Origin: Armillaria gallica
Lineage: Eukaryota > Basidiomycota > Agaricomycetes > Agaricales > Physalacriaceae
Length of the DNA stretch: 64,000 nt
NCBI GenBank assembly: GCA_037576215.1
Contig: JBANDB010000006.1
Coordinates: 5,022,001-5,086,000 of the forward strand
Direction of reading: 5' to 3'
The position numbers and the translations under genes are program-made. How positions within the stretch are numbered: position 1 is the first letter of the stretch; every line of letters starts with the position of its first letter. Positions 47,671 to 59,059 of this stretch are shown piece by piece. The notes beneath the pieces are model-generated. The model ran no database searches. It had not been told where the DNA came from and saw only the letters and a list, made by a program, of their open reading frames with translations.

Positions 47671-50655
47671 TCAGCGTGAAATCCTACTATAGTCCGTCAC
47701 CATATTGTCCATAGAAAAATGTGGAAAATCGTCAGATTGGCGTTGCTTCTCTTCGCCCTCTATTTCTCGATCCAAGCGCTTTAAATCCTCCTCTCGCAAG
47801 CGTATCGTAGCCAGGAGCTCCTCGTTCTCTCTCTTGTCCGATGATAAAGAGACCTTTCGTCTTAACAAGACAATCTCCTCACGCAGGGCATCAGCGCGCT
47901 CCTGCAACACACTCTGCTCCGGCATAAGAAAGGAGCACTCAGACGACAGTACAAGGCTGCGGTATCGGTCTGAGCGTGAGTCCAATGGTTGCATGACCCC
48001 ATCCACAAACATGAAGAAGTACGATTCTGGTCTAGATGTTTTCCGGGAAGTTTCTGAGTCGGTGGTGCCGTTCGATCTTTGTGTCCCAGATCTTGTCGGT
48101 CTCTGGACAACTGGACTCTTTCGCTTCACTGCATCGGGGCGGGGCAATTCAGGTGGTGGCGGACCTTCGGGAGGATCTAAGAATGGGTTGGAGGTTAGAG
48201 AATGGTAGGAGTGTTCCGAAGCGATGTCCAACGATTCTCGTCTCGTCAAAGCATTCGATTCATGACTCTCGTGTGTTGTCGCGCTTGCGGCGTCCGGCCC
48301 AGTGGCATGTCCACTTGGGTCTAGTAATCGAACGATCTCATCTGTGGAATAGATAGAAGAGCTCGGGGAGGATATATATGCGCTGCTGAACGATTGTGAG
48401 GATTGTGTTCTCGTCATAGTAGGCCGAGTCAGGAGGCCTCCGGAGCGTCTGTTGAAGTTCTCGCGTGCCTCTATATCACGAGTGCGAGCTTTAAGACGCC
48501 GATTGCGCCGGTATAGGACCAAACCAAGAGTAACGAGTAGAATAGACAGCGCTGCAAATACGCCTCCGAGAACCCGGGGTAAGCGTGTTGCTTCCATCGA
48601 GTCGGAGGGGTATGATGTAGAAGTGGGTTGAAGGACAGAGGTGCTTGAAGGAATAGTGGTAAGGACTGTGGGACCGGTAGCCCTAAGGCGCGTTTCAGAA
48701 CCATGCAGAACAACAACAGAAATAATTCATTCCTTACTCATTTGAACTTGGACTTGGTTCAAAAGAAAAAGAATGACTTGGTAATTCGCTTCTTTGGCAA
48801 TTAGCATATGCTCTATGACAGTAGACGAATTATTACCTTGTCACCTCCTGACTTAGGTCCGATGATACCGTTGTTGAACTAATTTCTCGTTCAGCCTGGA
48901 CGAAAAGTTACATGGTTGTTCTTACCTGGGTAAATCAGCGACTTGGCTGCTCGGAGCACTACTCAGTGTTCCTGACGTAAAATCACTATGCCGAAGCTGG
49001 TTCAAACGGGCACTAATAAATATTATAACAGGTGTCTCACATGGTAGGACTGGGGGCTAAGCTCGCGCTGGCAGCGGTAATATCAATGGCAGAAATCGAT
49101 GCCACTTGAAGAAATCTATATCATTGAGCGGGACTCAATGGGAGTATGGGACCAATGAGTATGATCAACTTACAGTTGTGAAGTAGAAGAGAGGCCTGCC
49201 AAATTCCTAGAATGTTATTTAGCCCATTGAAGCCATCAAGATCATTGTACACTTACGTCGTAGGTACTAGGCCATCGGAGTCAATAGCATTGCTATTGCT
49301 GATGGTCCGCATCTTCATATTAGCTCCATCGGCCATGAATGATCAAAAAATGCTCCTACAGTGGGCTACTGATAGATATCGAAGGCAGAGGGCTACATAT
49401 CAATCAACTGGTTAAAGATCATCGGGTAGTGTAATAATATGTAGTACCTGGATGTCGCACTGCTTGAGTTTGGAACAGTAACAGACCCCAATGTCGACGA
49501 CAGGCTAAAAGACGTGCTTTGACTATTAATAGATATTGTTGAAGTCGGAGAGCTGCAAGCCGAGCCATGAGCTTTAGGCAGTCGAACTGGGTATTAAAGT
49601 TTCTTACCTAGACGTCGCGGTGCTCGAAACACTAACGGACCCCGTTGCGGACGAGGGGCTACTCGATGTGCTCTGACTATTAGCCAAAATTGTGGTGGAA
49701 TAGCTATACGTCAATCAATGAGACGCAGGCCGCGGAACAAGGTCCTAAAGCCTCCTACCTAGATGTCGGAGTGCCTGAGCTCGGAATAGTACCATACCCC
49801 GATGTGGGCGATACGCTAGACGATAGGCTATGAGTATCAGTAGATATTAGAGTTGAGGAGCTGCGTGTCATATCAATGAGCTCAGCAAGACATCAGGTAA
49901 GGCATCGGTATCTCTCACCTAGATGCCGCAGTGCTTGGGCTCTGACTTGAATCCGATGTGGGAAAGGCGCTAAACAATATCAGTATGATCAGTAATCAAC
50001 ATCGTTCGTGATGAACAGCTGACGTTTGAACAACGAACAGCCACGCACGAGAAGGAAGAAACGTGATACGGCGGATTTGGAGTTGCCGAATTTGACGTGG
50101 TCGATGAAAGAGCGGTGTCCGGAGGAGGTGAACTTGCGGAAGGTTTGGGGTTAGGTGTCTCTATCTTGCATGGAATATTGAGATTCCCGTCTACTTCCAG
50201 CACAAGTACGGGACTACTGATTCGTATTGCAATAGATTCGGCGTTGAATCTCCCAATCCCCACCTCGTAGCATCTGCAAAATAATGTGAGTCATGAGAGC
50301 ATCTACGGGATCCATTCAAGAGCTCACCCAGTGTGGGTAAAATTTAAACTTATCGTCCCAGACGACAAGTTATTCGGAACGTCCAAAAGTTGCTCGCTTT
50401 CGCCGCTCTGGAGAGACCGCAAAACAAAGACGAAATCGCCTTGATCTCGTTCGCTCCGGCTCCGAGTCCAGGCGGCGGTAGCGGGCTCATTTAAGACGAC
50501 AAGGTAAGGAACGGATATCTCAAAAGCTCTGGTAGAGACTGTCAAGTAAAGGAAGGCCAGCCTGCAAAAACCTTGACTTCGGAAGTGGGGAAGAGGGACA
50601 ATGAGACTTACAAGATCGAGAGCATAGTCACATAGTCGTTGGGAGGAAGCGTCAT
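47671..50655 (-). CDS. Putative type I cell-surface protein, diverged family member with amplified stalk exons
   Basis: Same plan as paralogues A and B but strongly diverged. N-terminal exon MTLPPNDYVTMLSIL, then LAFLYLTVSTRAFEISVPYL, ATAAWTRSRSERDQGDFVFV, SGTISLNFTHTG and CYEVGIGRFNAESIAIRISS form the ectodomain. A long Ser/Thr-rich stalk is built from repeated exons (49448-49552, 49608-49703, 49759-49860, 49919-49969 and weaker ones below). The last exon carries one helix (VLGGVFAALSILLVTLGLVL), YRRNRRLKAR, a Ser-rich cytoplasmic region with PPEGPPPPELPRP, then ESYFFMFVDGVMQPLDSRSD and a coiled coil (LQERADALREEIVLLRRKVS, KRENEELLATIRLREEDLKR) paralleling the A/B tails. It converges on paralogue B with 315 bp between stop codons. 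Confidence 0.72.
49448..49969 (-). repeat. Tandem exon-intron modules encoding the Ser/Thr stalk
   Basis: Four exons of 105, 96, 102 and 51 nt have 3' ends at 49448, 49608, 49759 and 49919, a spacing of 160, 151 and 160 bp. Each begins by completing an AGC codon and ends in (T)C-(C/T)AG before the donor, so all are phase 2 at both ends and multiples of three. Encoded repeats are alike, e.g. NSQSTSSSPSSATGSVSVSS and NSQSTSFSLSSTLGSVTVPN. Confidence 0.88.
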
Positions 50656-51772
50656 GATATGTAAAACTTTATAACCTCAGAGTTCTCGTTACATGCAAGA
50701 TGTAGATCAGTTGGCTATCCATGATCACCAAGGTGATGATGAAGGACGTGTGGGAACAGCACCGCCCTTCGAACCTGTCTACGATATCCTGATGGCGGCA
50801 ACGTCGGTGACTGTTGAGAATGCTCTGCCGTCACTGAAATAGCGGTACAAGAACAGGCGGCCATTGTCTCAGTGGATCTGCGCTGGCCCCAGGGACCAGA
50901 CTCCCACAAGATTATGAGTCTCGTATCACGAAATTGATGAACTGGAACGATGTTCATCTAGGCGATGAATACGAAGACCAATGATGGCAATTTCTTCCGG
51001 TCGACTGTTGATCAATGCACTGGTGAACTGGCAATTTTAGGGTGACAGATCTAAATTGCAGCATCAACCTCCTTCCTGTGTTAGATCAAGAAGGAAAAGC
51101 CATACATCCGTCAAGCCATGGACCTTCAGGGCAGATATCTTCAGATTCATTTCTGCGAGAAGATAAGAATTCGCTCGAGAGTTGCATCGCTGCAATCAGC
51201 TGCACTTGTAGTTAGTCCGAGTCCATATGAAGCTCTCTTAGATGTACTGTAGATATTTAATGTTAGACTCAGTCTGAGCAATATACTTTCACGAAAATGA
51301 CAAAGAAGAAGAAAGAAAGGCACTGGTAGTGATGGGCCGTGACGCAGGTTCATAATGCGTGGGAAGTACATCTTTTATGTAATCGCTATCCGACTCCATC
51401 CGAAATCCGATCGTAACCTCCTCCCACTTGGACCCACAAGTCCGGACATTACATTCCAGCCTGCATTCTCACTTTTTAAAATTCTCCCTAGTACTGATTC
51501 TTGAACAATGGACATCTGTTTGACGCGTGATCGCCTCCGCCACGCGTCTATCAAGCACACGTGACAAATCATTGATCCTCCACTAGTCCTGCTCCAAAGC
51601 CCCACCGTCTCCACGTCGCAATGATCCATGACAGTTATGCATGCATCCTTTCTCACGATGGAGCTGTAATATAAAAGCACTTTCCTCTCTTCTCTATTTC
51701 CTTTTTTGCTTCCTCTTTATCTTGAACACGTTTTTTCTCTTAGTCACATCCTCTAGCTCGTTTACCTCTCCC
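50656..51772. other. Intergenic region, nothing recognised
   Basis: An 80-codon minus frame (50715-50957) and a 101-codon minus frame (51375-51680) have no motif. The right end, pyrimidine-rich, is probably the promoter of the SMP-like gene. Confidence 0.5.
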
Positions 51773-52682
51773 ATGCCTGTCACCGACGAATCTACAAAAC
51801 CTCATGAAGCTAGCCTAGAGGCTACGCGTATTGCGTAGGTCTTTCACAGTATTTCTACGAAGTTTTTCCAGCTGATTACAACTTTAGAGCTGAGTGCTCT
51901 CTTGATTTAGGCGCCGTTGGGAAAAGTAAGTGTACGGCCATTCACTGATACCTTCAGCTCTATAACACGGACGTTAATTCAAGATGAAGCTCGAAAAATT
52001 ATGTCTCTGCAGCACAAAGCTCTCGGATACCGGCCACCGCCCGGTTCCTTGGCTTCTGAAGCCCAAATTGCAGCTTCTAAGCATCCAGATGGCATATCCT
52101 CTTCGCCGCCCGATACCGCTTCACTGCGTGAAGCTGCTCTCAAGGACGCAGCTCGTATCGAAACCGAGCGCGGTCGCTCGTTATCTCCCAAAGCGGTTTC
52201 ATGTGGAATTGATTTGGATCGAATCGGACTTGGTAGGCGCGGGTTTCATCTACTGTTGATGTCGTCTCCTCATACTCCGCGAAGCCGAGGCGCGTAAATT
52301 AATGTCCGAAGAGCATAAAGCCCTAGGCTACCGTCCTCCGCCAGGTTCGCTTGCTGCTGACGCTCAGGCAGCTGCCGCCAAACATCCTGAAAACAAGGAC
52401 TACATTATCGATCCTCAAATTTTGACCCTGGCAGCTTTGAAAGACGCGGCTAGGATCGCGTAAGTGATACATTATTGCCCTGCTGAGATGTCCTGCTAAC
52501 AACCCCTCAGGTCGGAGCGAGGAGCCACCGGAGCCAAGTTCGTTACTGTATCTGATGGGCGAACTGAAGAGCCGCCCAAGTTGCAGTCTGAAGGTAATGC
52601 ATCGACAGTGCTTTACTCTGCCCAATTCATGATTTTGATCCTTCATTCAGCCCGGAATCGGGGGCCTGATGGCTATTCCTGA
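51773..52682 (+). CDS. Small protein with two SMP-like repeats
   Basis: Begins MPVTDESTKPHEASLEATRI. Two repeats follow, EARKIMSLQHKALGYRPPPG with SLASEAQIAASKHP and AALKDAARIETERG, then EARKLMSEEHKALGYRPPPG with SLAADAQAAAAKHP and AALKDAARIASERG. The Ala-rich AQxAAxKHP pattern resembles fungal proteins with the seed-maturation-protein (SMP/LEA) domain, which are hydrophilic and often stress-linked. The last exons end TEEPPKLQSEARNRGPDGYS. The 3' introns join in phase, but the junctions around 51835-51990 and 52190-52295 do not resolve cleanly by eye, so exact exons there are uncertain. The repeat pair itself is clear. Confidence 0.62.
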
Positions 52683-52826
52683 GTCGCCGTTCGATGTGGA
52701 GAGCAAATGCTGTTTATTCCATCACGGATCATGTACAATGTTGTCTGTATTATTAGGGAAGTTCATTTTCAAGATGACCCGAAACCAGGCTCTTAGTGGT
52801 ATATACCAATGATTTTTTCGTTCATC

Positions 52827-54054
52827 TCAAACAAAAAGCGGTTGACTCCCGACCTTGAGGATACCCTCATTTGGGCGCCCAAGATTCCAAACGCGCACTC
52901 CAGTATGCTCCTCTTTATGCCTCATCTTCCAATCTTTCTTCTGGCAAACCGGACTGCAATACAACGCTCTGATTTCCTTGCCCTCCTTCTTGCACTGAGA
53001 ACAAAGTGAAATCTTCACCCCCTTCCCTACATCCTCTAGTATTCCACAAGTCCTGCATTCCGGAACAGACCGAGAAGTATTTACTGGCATTGCAGTGGCC
53101 TTGAACGAAGCTAGAGTAAATTCAGGGGTACGATAGTCGGAGGATACGACGATGCTATGGGCGATTGAGATTTTCGGTACGTTTGGTCCTTTGGGCGAAC
53201 AGCGCCAGCGGTGTCTTCCCGTGGATGGTTGCACTTCGATGACCTGCCTTACCGAATCGTACGGGTGAAGGTATATAGCGCGCTCCGGCAAGCGCCCCAA
53301 GACCGTGATATCGATGACATGCACATCATTGTAGTGGCCAAACACCGCGTGGCGGTCGATTCGACGTACTCCGATGACTCCCTCTTTTGAGCAGTTCATT
53401 CCTGCTTCAGCGTATGTGGTGCTGGGCGGCAAAGCGAAAACAAGCGGAATGCTGTAACTGATCACACCGCCGCGGTAGTCTGTTTCGAAGCGAAAAGATA
53501 CACCAGAGTAACTGCAGGAAGGATATGTTAGACGCCATCAGAAAGACGAAAAGATCATCCTGTTCGTACATCTCGCATGAGCCTCGACGAGTCTCGATCT
53601 TCTGACCCTTTGATTGGAGACCCAGCTTATTGATATCGGACAGCGTGAGGTATACACCGTCGTCTGCTGTCCCTATCAAAGGTTGAATCTGCTCAGATAC
53701 ATCATAAACTATGATGAAGAAAACAAAGGTGGGTATACACGCACTTTGACCTCCAGATCGTTCTGAGGATTTTTCACTGTGCATGGATAGCACCCGTCGC
53801 GCTTGATATCGGATGGTCGGCCATAGGGCAGTTTTTTCAGGCTCCGTGCCAGAGCGTCACCATGTTCTAGCATTATATAGTCGTAGACGTGTCCTGGAAA
53901 CCACATTGTATTGTTGTCCTGCGAAGCAACCCTCAGCCGAAAGTTTGAAGGTCTACTAAACTAATGGAAAACATACACGAGAGAAATCGCGTCCGTGTAG
54001 GTATTTTGCACCATCGAGCTGGGGTACAACAATATAACCATCATTGCTAGCCAT
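52827..54054 (-). CDS. MYND-finger protein
   Basis: Start ATG at 54052-54054: MASNDGYIVVPQLDGAKYLH, then MWFPGHVYDYIMLEHGDALA and GTADDGVYLTLSDINKLGLQ. The last exon gives YSGVSFRFETDYRGGVISYS, then GVIGVRRIDRHAVFGHYNDV. A C-terminal MYND finger is complete: CRTC, CSQC, YCSPVC, W and H/EH positions (KKDWKMRHKEEH), with a long KKEGKEIRAL insert before YC. Function is unknown; MYND proteins usually bind partner peptides. Differs from the 25.9 kb and 60.4 kb MYND genes in body sequence, so these are not tandem copies. Confidence 0.8.
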
Positions 54055-55299
54055 GGAATGAAATGTATTAGGGAGGATGGAAAGAGTTTAGCTGAGCAGT
54101 GATTGTGCTGTCTGATACACCCGAAACTGGATTATAGGAAAGTAAGGTAGGATTCAACTTCCAGTGCAAAGTTCAAACGGGTTCGTCACATGATTTGTAC
54201 ATGACTTTGGCCCGAACTTTGGGAAAAGCTTGTTGTTAATGCCTAGAATAGAGTATTCCCAAGGTCGTAACGGATTTGCAGCTGTAAGTTCTTGAAGCCT
54301 CTCATTGACCAGACATTTGCAGAGGTTTTGTGACTTGTCCCCCAAGTTTGGTACAGATCTCTGGTCAGATCTCGTTGGAGATCCAAACCTCGCGGAGAGG
54401 GCTTATTCTGTAGCCCAATCACCTTCAGTACGATTAGTTCCATCTGTTTAGCAACAAAGACAGAGCAAACGGGATGCTTCAATGGTTGGGTGCTGGCTGG
54501 GCGACGCTGGATGCTTCCAAGTGGATCGTCTTATGATCGTCTACCTAGAGTATTGCTGAAGGTAGTCACGCAAACTTTCCAACTCGTTCCTGCCTCGGAG
54601 TCAAATTCCTGGAATCTGATGGAAAGGTACGGCGCCTACTCTTCCGAGAGTCAGAATTCCTTTCTTGGCGAAGACTGAAGATCGCTAAGTATGTTGGTTG
54701 CCCCAAAAGATCTAGATTGTCGTGATAAGATTTCTCCCTTTTCTAAACCGTCTAACTTGAGGCTCCTGTGCAAAAGTGTATTTTCGTATTGCCGTTCCTG
54801 TGATTTACTTAATTGATGTCATTTTGTCGTCAGAGAGGGAGCAGAATGTCTGCAGACCAATCAATGTGGGCACCGTCATGGTGGTAGAAACGGAAACGCC
54901 TCCGGATGTACGGGCCGGTGTTCCCTTCTGCTTTGACGAATGGCACGGCAGCATTCGTATGCACCGGTACTTATGATTGAAAGAGGTACTTTGGAATAAA
55001 AACAGAGCACAGAAGGGGTTCCCAGTCCCTCGAATGTTACCTTGAACGTCGGAAAGTAAGAAGTGATCAATGAATGTCGATTTCACAGCGAAAACAGAGT
55101 TCATTTTAACGAGGGGATTCGTAGACCGCGAGACTAAGATATATAGGTTAAACTTGAATAATTAAGCCCACCAGTAAAGTCCAGAGAGAGAAATAGATAG
55201 CAGTGTGTCCAATAATATCCCTGATTATAAAAGATGTTTCCATCCAACATTTGGCTCGTCCCTGATTATAAAAAAGATTGGTCTTGGAGATTTCTCCCT
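54055..55299. other. Intergenic region with local repeats at right end
   Basis: No supported gene; frames at 54154-54482 and 54805-55104 (minus) have no motif. CCCTGATTATAAAA occurs twice (about 55219 and 55260). Confidence 0.5.
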
Positions 55300-56899
55300 T
55301 TATAGAAGGTGTTTCCATCCAGCATCCCTAGCTTTCTGGACGAGGCGTTTGACCTCTTGAGATCGCGCGCGAGTGGTGACAAGGAGAGTGTCCGGCATAT
55401 CAACAATAACCAGATCGTCGACGCCTAGACAAGAGATAAGTCGACCGGACCCTGGTACAACGATACCTCCAGCCACTTGTTCGGTGAGAACTAGAGAAAG
55501 GATCAGCCAAGTATCGCTAAGACCACAGGCGAACTAACCAAGATTATTGTCACCCAGAATACGAGGCTGGTTTGCTTCCGCGGGAATAAGATCCGCCAAC
55601 GATGAGAAATCACCAACGTCGTCCCAACCAAACGTAGCTGGGACAACAGCAACGCGTCCTTCAGCTGCAGCGGGCTCTGCCACGGCATTATCAATGGGTA
55701 TCTTTTCGAGCGTAGGCCATATCTCGTCAAGTGCCTTTTGGCGCTCTTTCTCGTTATCCCACACGGCGCCAATCTTCTGTAGACCATCGTGCAACTCGGG
55801 CTTGTACTCTTTCAGAAGCTCGAGGAGGAAGGTCGCCTTTGTGACGAACATTCCCGCGTTCCAGCGGTACTTTCCTGTTGCGATGTACGAAGCTGCGGTC
55901 CTCGCATCAGGTTTCTCCTTGAAACTTGAAACGAGGCGGGCGTTGGGGGCTTCATCAATGGGTAATTTGTCTCCGAGTCGAATGTAACCGAAGGCTGTAG
56001 ATGGGTGTGAGGGGGCGATACCGATGGTGACTAAATAATCCTTCTGTGCGACGACGACAGCCTCCGCGACGGCCGCAAGAAATGCGTCGTCGCCGGAAAT
56101 CATATGATCCGCAGCGAAGGAGCCGATAACAGCATTGGGATCTCTGTGGGCGAGAATGGCTGCGGCGAGACCAATAGCTGCCATAGAATCCTTGGGTCCA
56201 GGCTCGCAAAAGAGGTTGTCCGCATGGAGGTCAGGGAGTTGCTCGTGGATAGTCTTGACGTGACTGGGACCTGCAACGATGGTCGTACGGGTCGGGGAAG
56301 AAAGGGGGAGGAGACGGTCCCACGTCGCCTGGATAAGCGAACGGCCCTTCAAAGTGAGGTCGAGCAGGAACTTTGGGTGACCCTCACGGGATAGCGGCCA
56401 GAGACGGGTGCCAGCGCCGCCAGCGGGGATGACAACGTAGAAGCCTTGGATGTCCCGGGTATTTCCAAATGGGAACGAGGAGAGCACGTTGTCACCAAGC
56501 GGGGAAGGGTGGTGCGCGTGCGAGGACGGGAAAGCCGGCACGGTCACCGGTAGGTTCGGTGAGAGGAATGGTGAGCGCGAGCGCAATTGTGGGCTCGACG
56601 GTACGGGTGTAATAAATCCCGACCGATGGTTGTTGTGCTGCGACATTTTGTTTAGTCCTTTGCGGAGAGGTACACGGCCGCCCCCCTCACCTGGAATCCC
56701 TCTCGTACTTGGTTTTCGAGGCTCGCATTGGCTGCACGCAATTCAGCGCATTCCTGCCTCAGCTCTGCCACGTCTTGTTGCTGCCACAGCGTCCCAGTCA
56801 GTCAGCTACTGTGTTTAGGGAACGACATACTGATTTCTCCATTAGAGAGAGGATCGTCTGGAACATAACTTGTACGCTGGGGTCGGCATGTCCGTTCAT
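55300..56899 (-). CDS. Bacterial-type mannose-1-phosphate guanylyltransferase with N-terminal coiled coil
   Basis: Makes GDP-mannose from mannose-1-phosphate and GTP, if active. Four exons (56831-56899, 56691-56780, 55539-56637, 55300-55490) join in phase to give 482 residues. Exons 1-2 encode MNGHADPSVQVMFQTILSLM and a heptad-like helix (QQDVAELRQECAELRAANAS). Exon 3 opens with a Ser/Pro linker, then the pyrophosphorylase signature AGGAGTRLWPLSREGHPKFL and the blocks GSFAADHMI, FKEKPDARTAASYIATGKY, WNAGMFVTK and FGWDDVGDFSSL. Exon 4 ends with LVIVDMPDTLLVTTRARSQE. These match the bacterial ManC/RfbM-type enzyme rather than eukaryotic Psa1/GMPPB (which begins LVGGFGTRLRPLT). The intron upstream of exon 3 has a good branch-like GACTAAAC. 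An alternative start inside exon 3 (MSQHNNH) would omit the coiled coil. Confidence 0.85.
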
Positions 56900-58323
56900 G
56901 ATGGGCAAATGAACGTAGGGGAGAAAAGGATCGTGAGGGCAGAGAGTGAGGAGGGGATTGAGAACGGGATATTTATTTGATCGAGACAGCCACGTTCGCG
57001 CAGTCTAAGCCGCGGATGGCGTAGCCGTCGGAACCAAACCCGAACAAAGTGGAGGCGAGCCTTCACCGGTGAAAAGGCGGCATATCATGATGTACCCGAC
57101 GGCCAACTTTCTCCTTACGCTACCTAACAACCGACGTAACTGGCCGGCTTTCGCAGTTTGAGAATCAGCGGCAGCGGAGCAACTAAGGCTTCACTTGACA
57201 GAACGAATTGTTGGATTAAGTACCAGACCCTAAGCAACGACTTGAAATCTGATTCCCGTCGTGGAGAGAGCCATGAGTGCATAGGATCAATGCGCGGATC
57301 GGCAATCGAGTATCAATTTGCTTCCCTGTCGGTGAGGCGGTGGATTCAATCAACGGGATTCATACGCGAGCTAGTCCCAAGAATTGGAGTCTCGACGACA
57401 AGTGGAATTCGCTTTCGGAAATCAATCGATGAGGAGCGCTTATAGTTCCCCGTCTATTCCTTTGTATGTACGGAGGACAAGGCCAATTAAAGTACGTGCA
57501 CACATGTTCCGAAAGTCGAGAAAACTCGTACTGCATGACAATCTCTTCCGCCTCGTACATCGGCTCATTCCGAATTGGGAGACCTACATGTACGCCCTAT
57601 TTAAATGTAGATAAAAACTGAATGTTAACAATGGACTCAAGTCCAATGGGGATCGTACAAAATTGATCTAAGCGTTCTAACAGGCACACATCCCCATGAA
57701 CATCTGAAGAGGAAAGATCTCGTTCGAAGAATCAGTCGAGACGGAGAGATTGATGAACGGGCGCTCGCTGGGAGTTTGGGAACAAGCAGCACCTCGGGCC
57801 TCGGGCACCTTGTTTGTTTCGAATAATGATATAAGTATGCCCATAGCTATACTCTACACGAGTCCACGACAACACAATCGAGAAAAATAGCTCCAGGAGG
57901 AGGGGGGAGGGGGGGAAAGAGACCTGCGCGACCGGAGGGCGCACGTCTTACATAGTCGATATGTTGAAATGCAGAGTGCAAAAATCCGAAAAGGCGCACG
58001 CCATACACTCACTACAACCTCAGCCGCACCGTAGTCGTGTATGTTTTGTCTGTAGACGAGGAGCAAGTGTCAGTGTTTTCGACCGAAGTTCGGCATTCTC
58101 CGAAGTGCGTCCCATGTGACATGCCATCGGCCACTGTTCGGCGTTTCCCGTAAACTGTACAGTTCCCCAACTGTGGCTGCTTACGTCACCACTGTCAGAC
58201 AGAGCCGCAGAGAGTAACAGCGCTCGCTACCGACCCTCCTCAAGAATCTCAAGGTGCGTATCCAAAAATTTCAGCGAAGCCTATGCCCGTCTGACTTCTG
58301 CCTAACAGACCAGGGAAGAAAAC
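56900..58323. other. Divergent intergenic region, nothing recognised
   Basis: Contains promoters for the guanylyltransferase (minus) and eL19 (plus). Short frames have no motif; a G-rich tract lies near 57895-57920. Confidence 0.5.
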
Positions 58324-59059
58324 ATGGGTATGTCCATCTAACGATTCGTTATCGCTGTATTCAATGTCTCGCCAGTCAACCTTCGTTCTCAAAAACGGCT
58401 CGCCGCCTCCGTCGCAGGCGTCGGCAAACGCAAAATCTGGCTCGACCCCGCCGAGCAAAGCGAAATCGGCAACGCCAACTCGCGCACGCACGTCAAAAAG
58501 CTCATCAAGGAAGGCCAAATTATCATCAAGCCTACCACTGTGCACTCGCGTGCACGGACCCGGGAGCTCCTCGCTGCGAAGCGAAAGGGCCGGCATACGG
58601 GTCCCGGTAAGAGGAAGGGTACTTCTGAGGCGAGGATGCCGACAAAAGTGCTGTGGATGAGGAGGCAGCGGGTGCTCAGGCGGCTGTTGAGGAAGTACAG
58701 AGAGGCGGGCAAGATTGATAAGCATTTGTGAGTTCGGTCCTTCGACGTCCTGTGGGCGCTGCTGATGGTTGACTAGGTACCACTCGCTGTACCAAAAGTC
58801 GAAGGGTAACGTCTTCAAGAACAAGCGTGTCCTTATGGAGTACATCCACAAGGCCAAGGCTGAGAAGACCCGTACAAAGGTCCTTTCAGACCAGATGGAG
58901 GCTCGCCGTGTCAAGAACAAGGTACGATTTATTGCAAAAGTGATATCGAGTACTGTACTAAACATTTTTCAGGCTGCCCGGGAACGTCGTGCTGCTCGTG
59001 TTTTGGAGAAGCGATCGGGTATCATTGCTGTCGAGAACGAAGCTGCCGTCCAGGAGTAA
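58324..59059 (+). CDS. RPL19: 60S ribosomal protein eL19
   Basis: Large-subunit ribosomal protein. Four exons: 58324-58327 (only ATGG), 58376-58727, 58777-58921 and 58973-59059, 195 residues, the usual length. It starts [20 protein letters not shown], then [75 protein letters not shown] and [17 protein letters not shown], ending in the basic [10 protein letters not shown] tail. An intron straight after the start codon plus one base is common in ribosomal protein genes and may hold enhancer-like sequence. Confidence 0.97.

Larger units (their letters stand above)
44242..47852. repeat. Segmental duplication, copy B
   Basis: Direct repeat of 38547-42112, displaced by about 5.7 kb. The left end keeps only the 3' part of the small basic gene (to about 44598), then jumps to sequence matching 39381 onward. 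The right end enters the C-terminal exon of the minus-strand surface-protein gene, whose full copy continues to the right. Confidence 0.9.

Noticed and set aside
48929..49972. Spaced repeats as a CRISPR-like array
   Set aside because: The repeated parts are coding exons with flanking introns in a eukaryotic gene and are diverged; spacing comes from exon-intron duplication.
50715..50957. 80-codon minus frame upstream of the surface-protein gene
   Set aside because: No motif, no splice partner and it lies in the expected promoter region.
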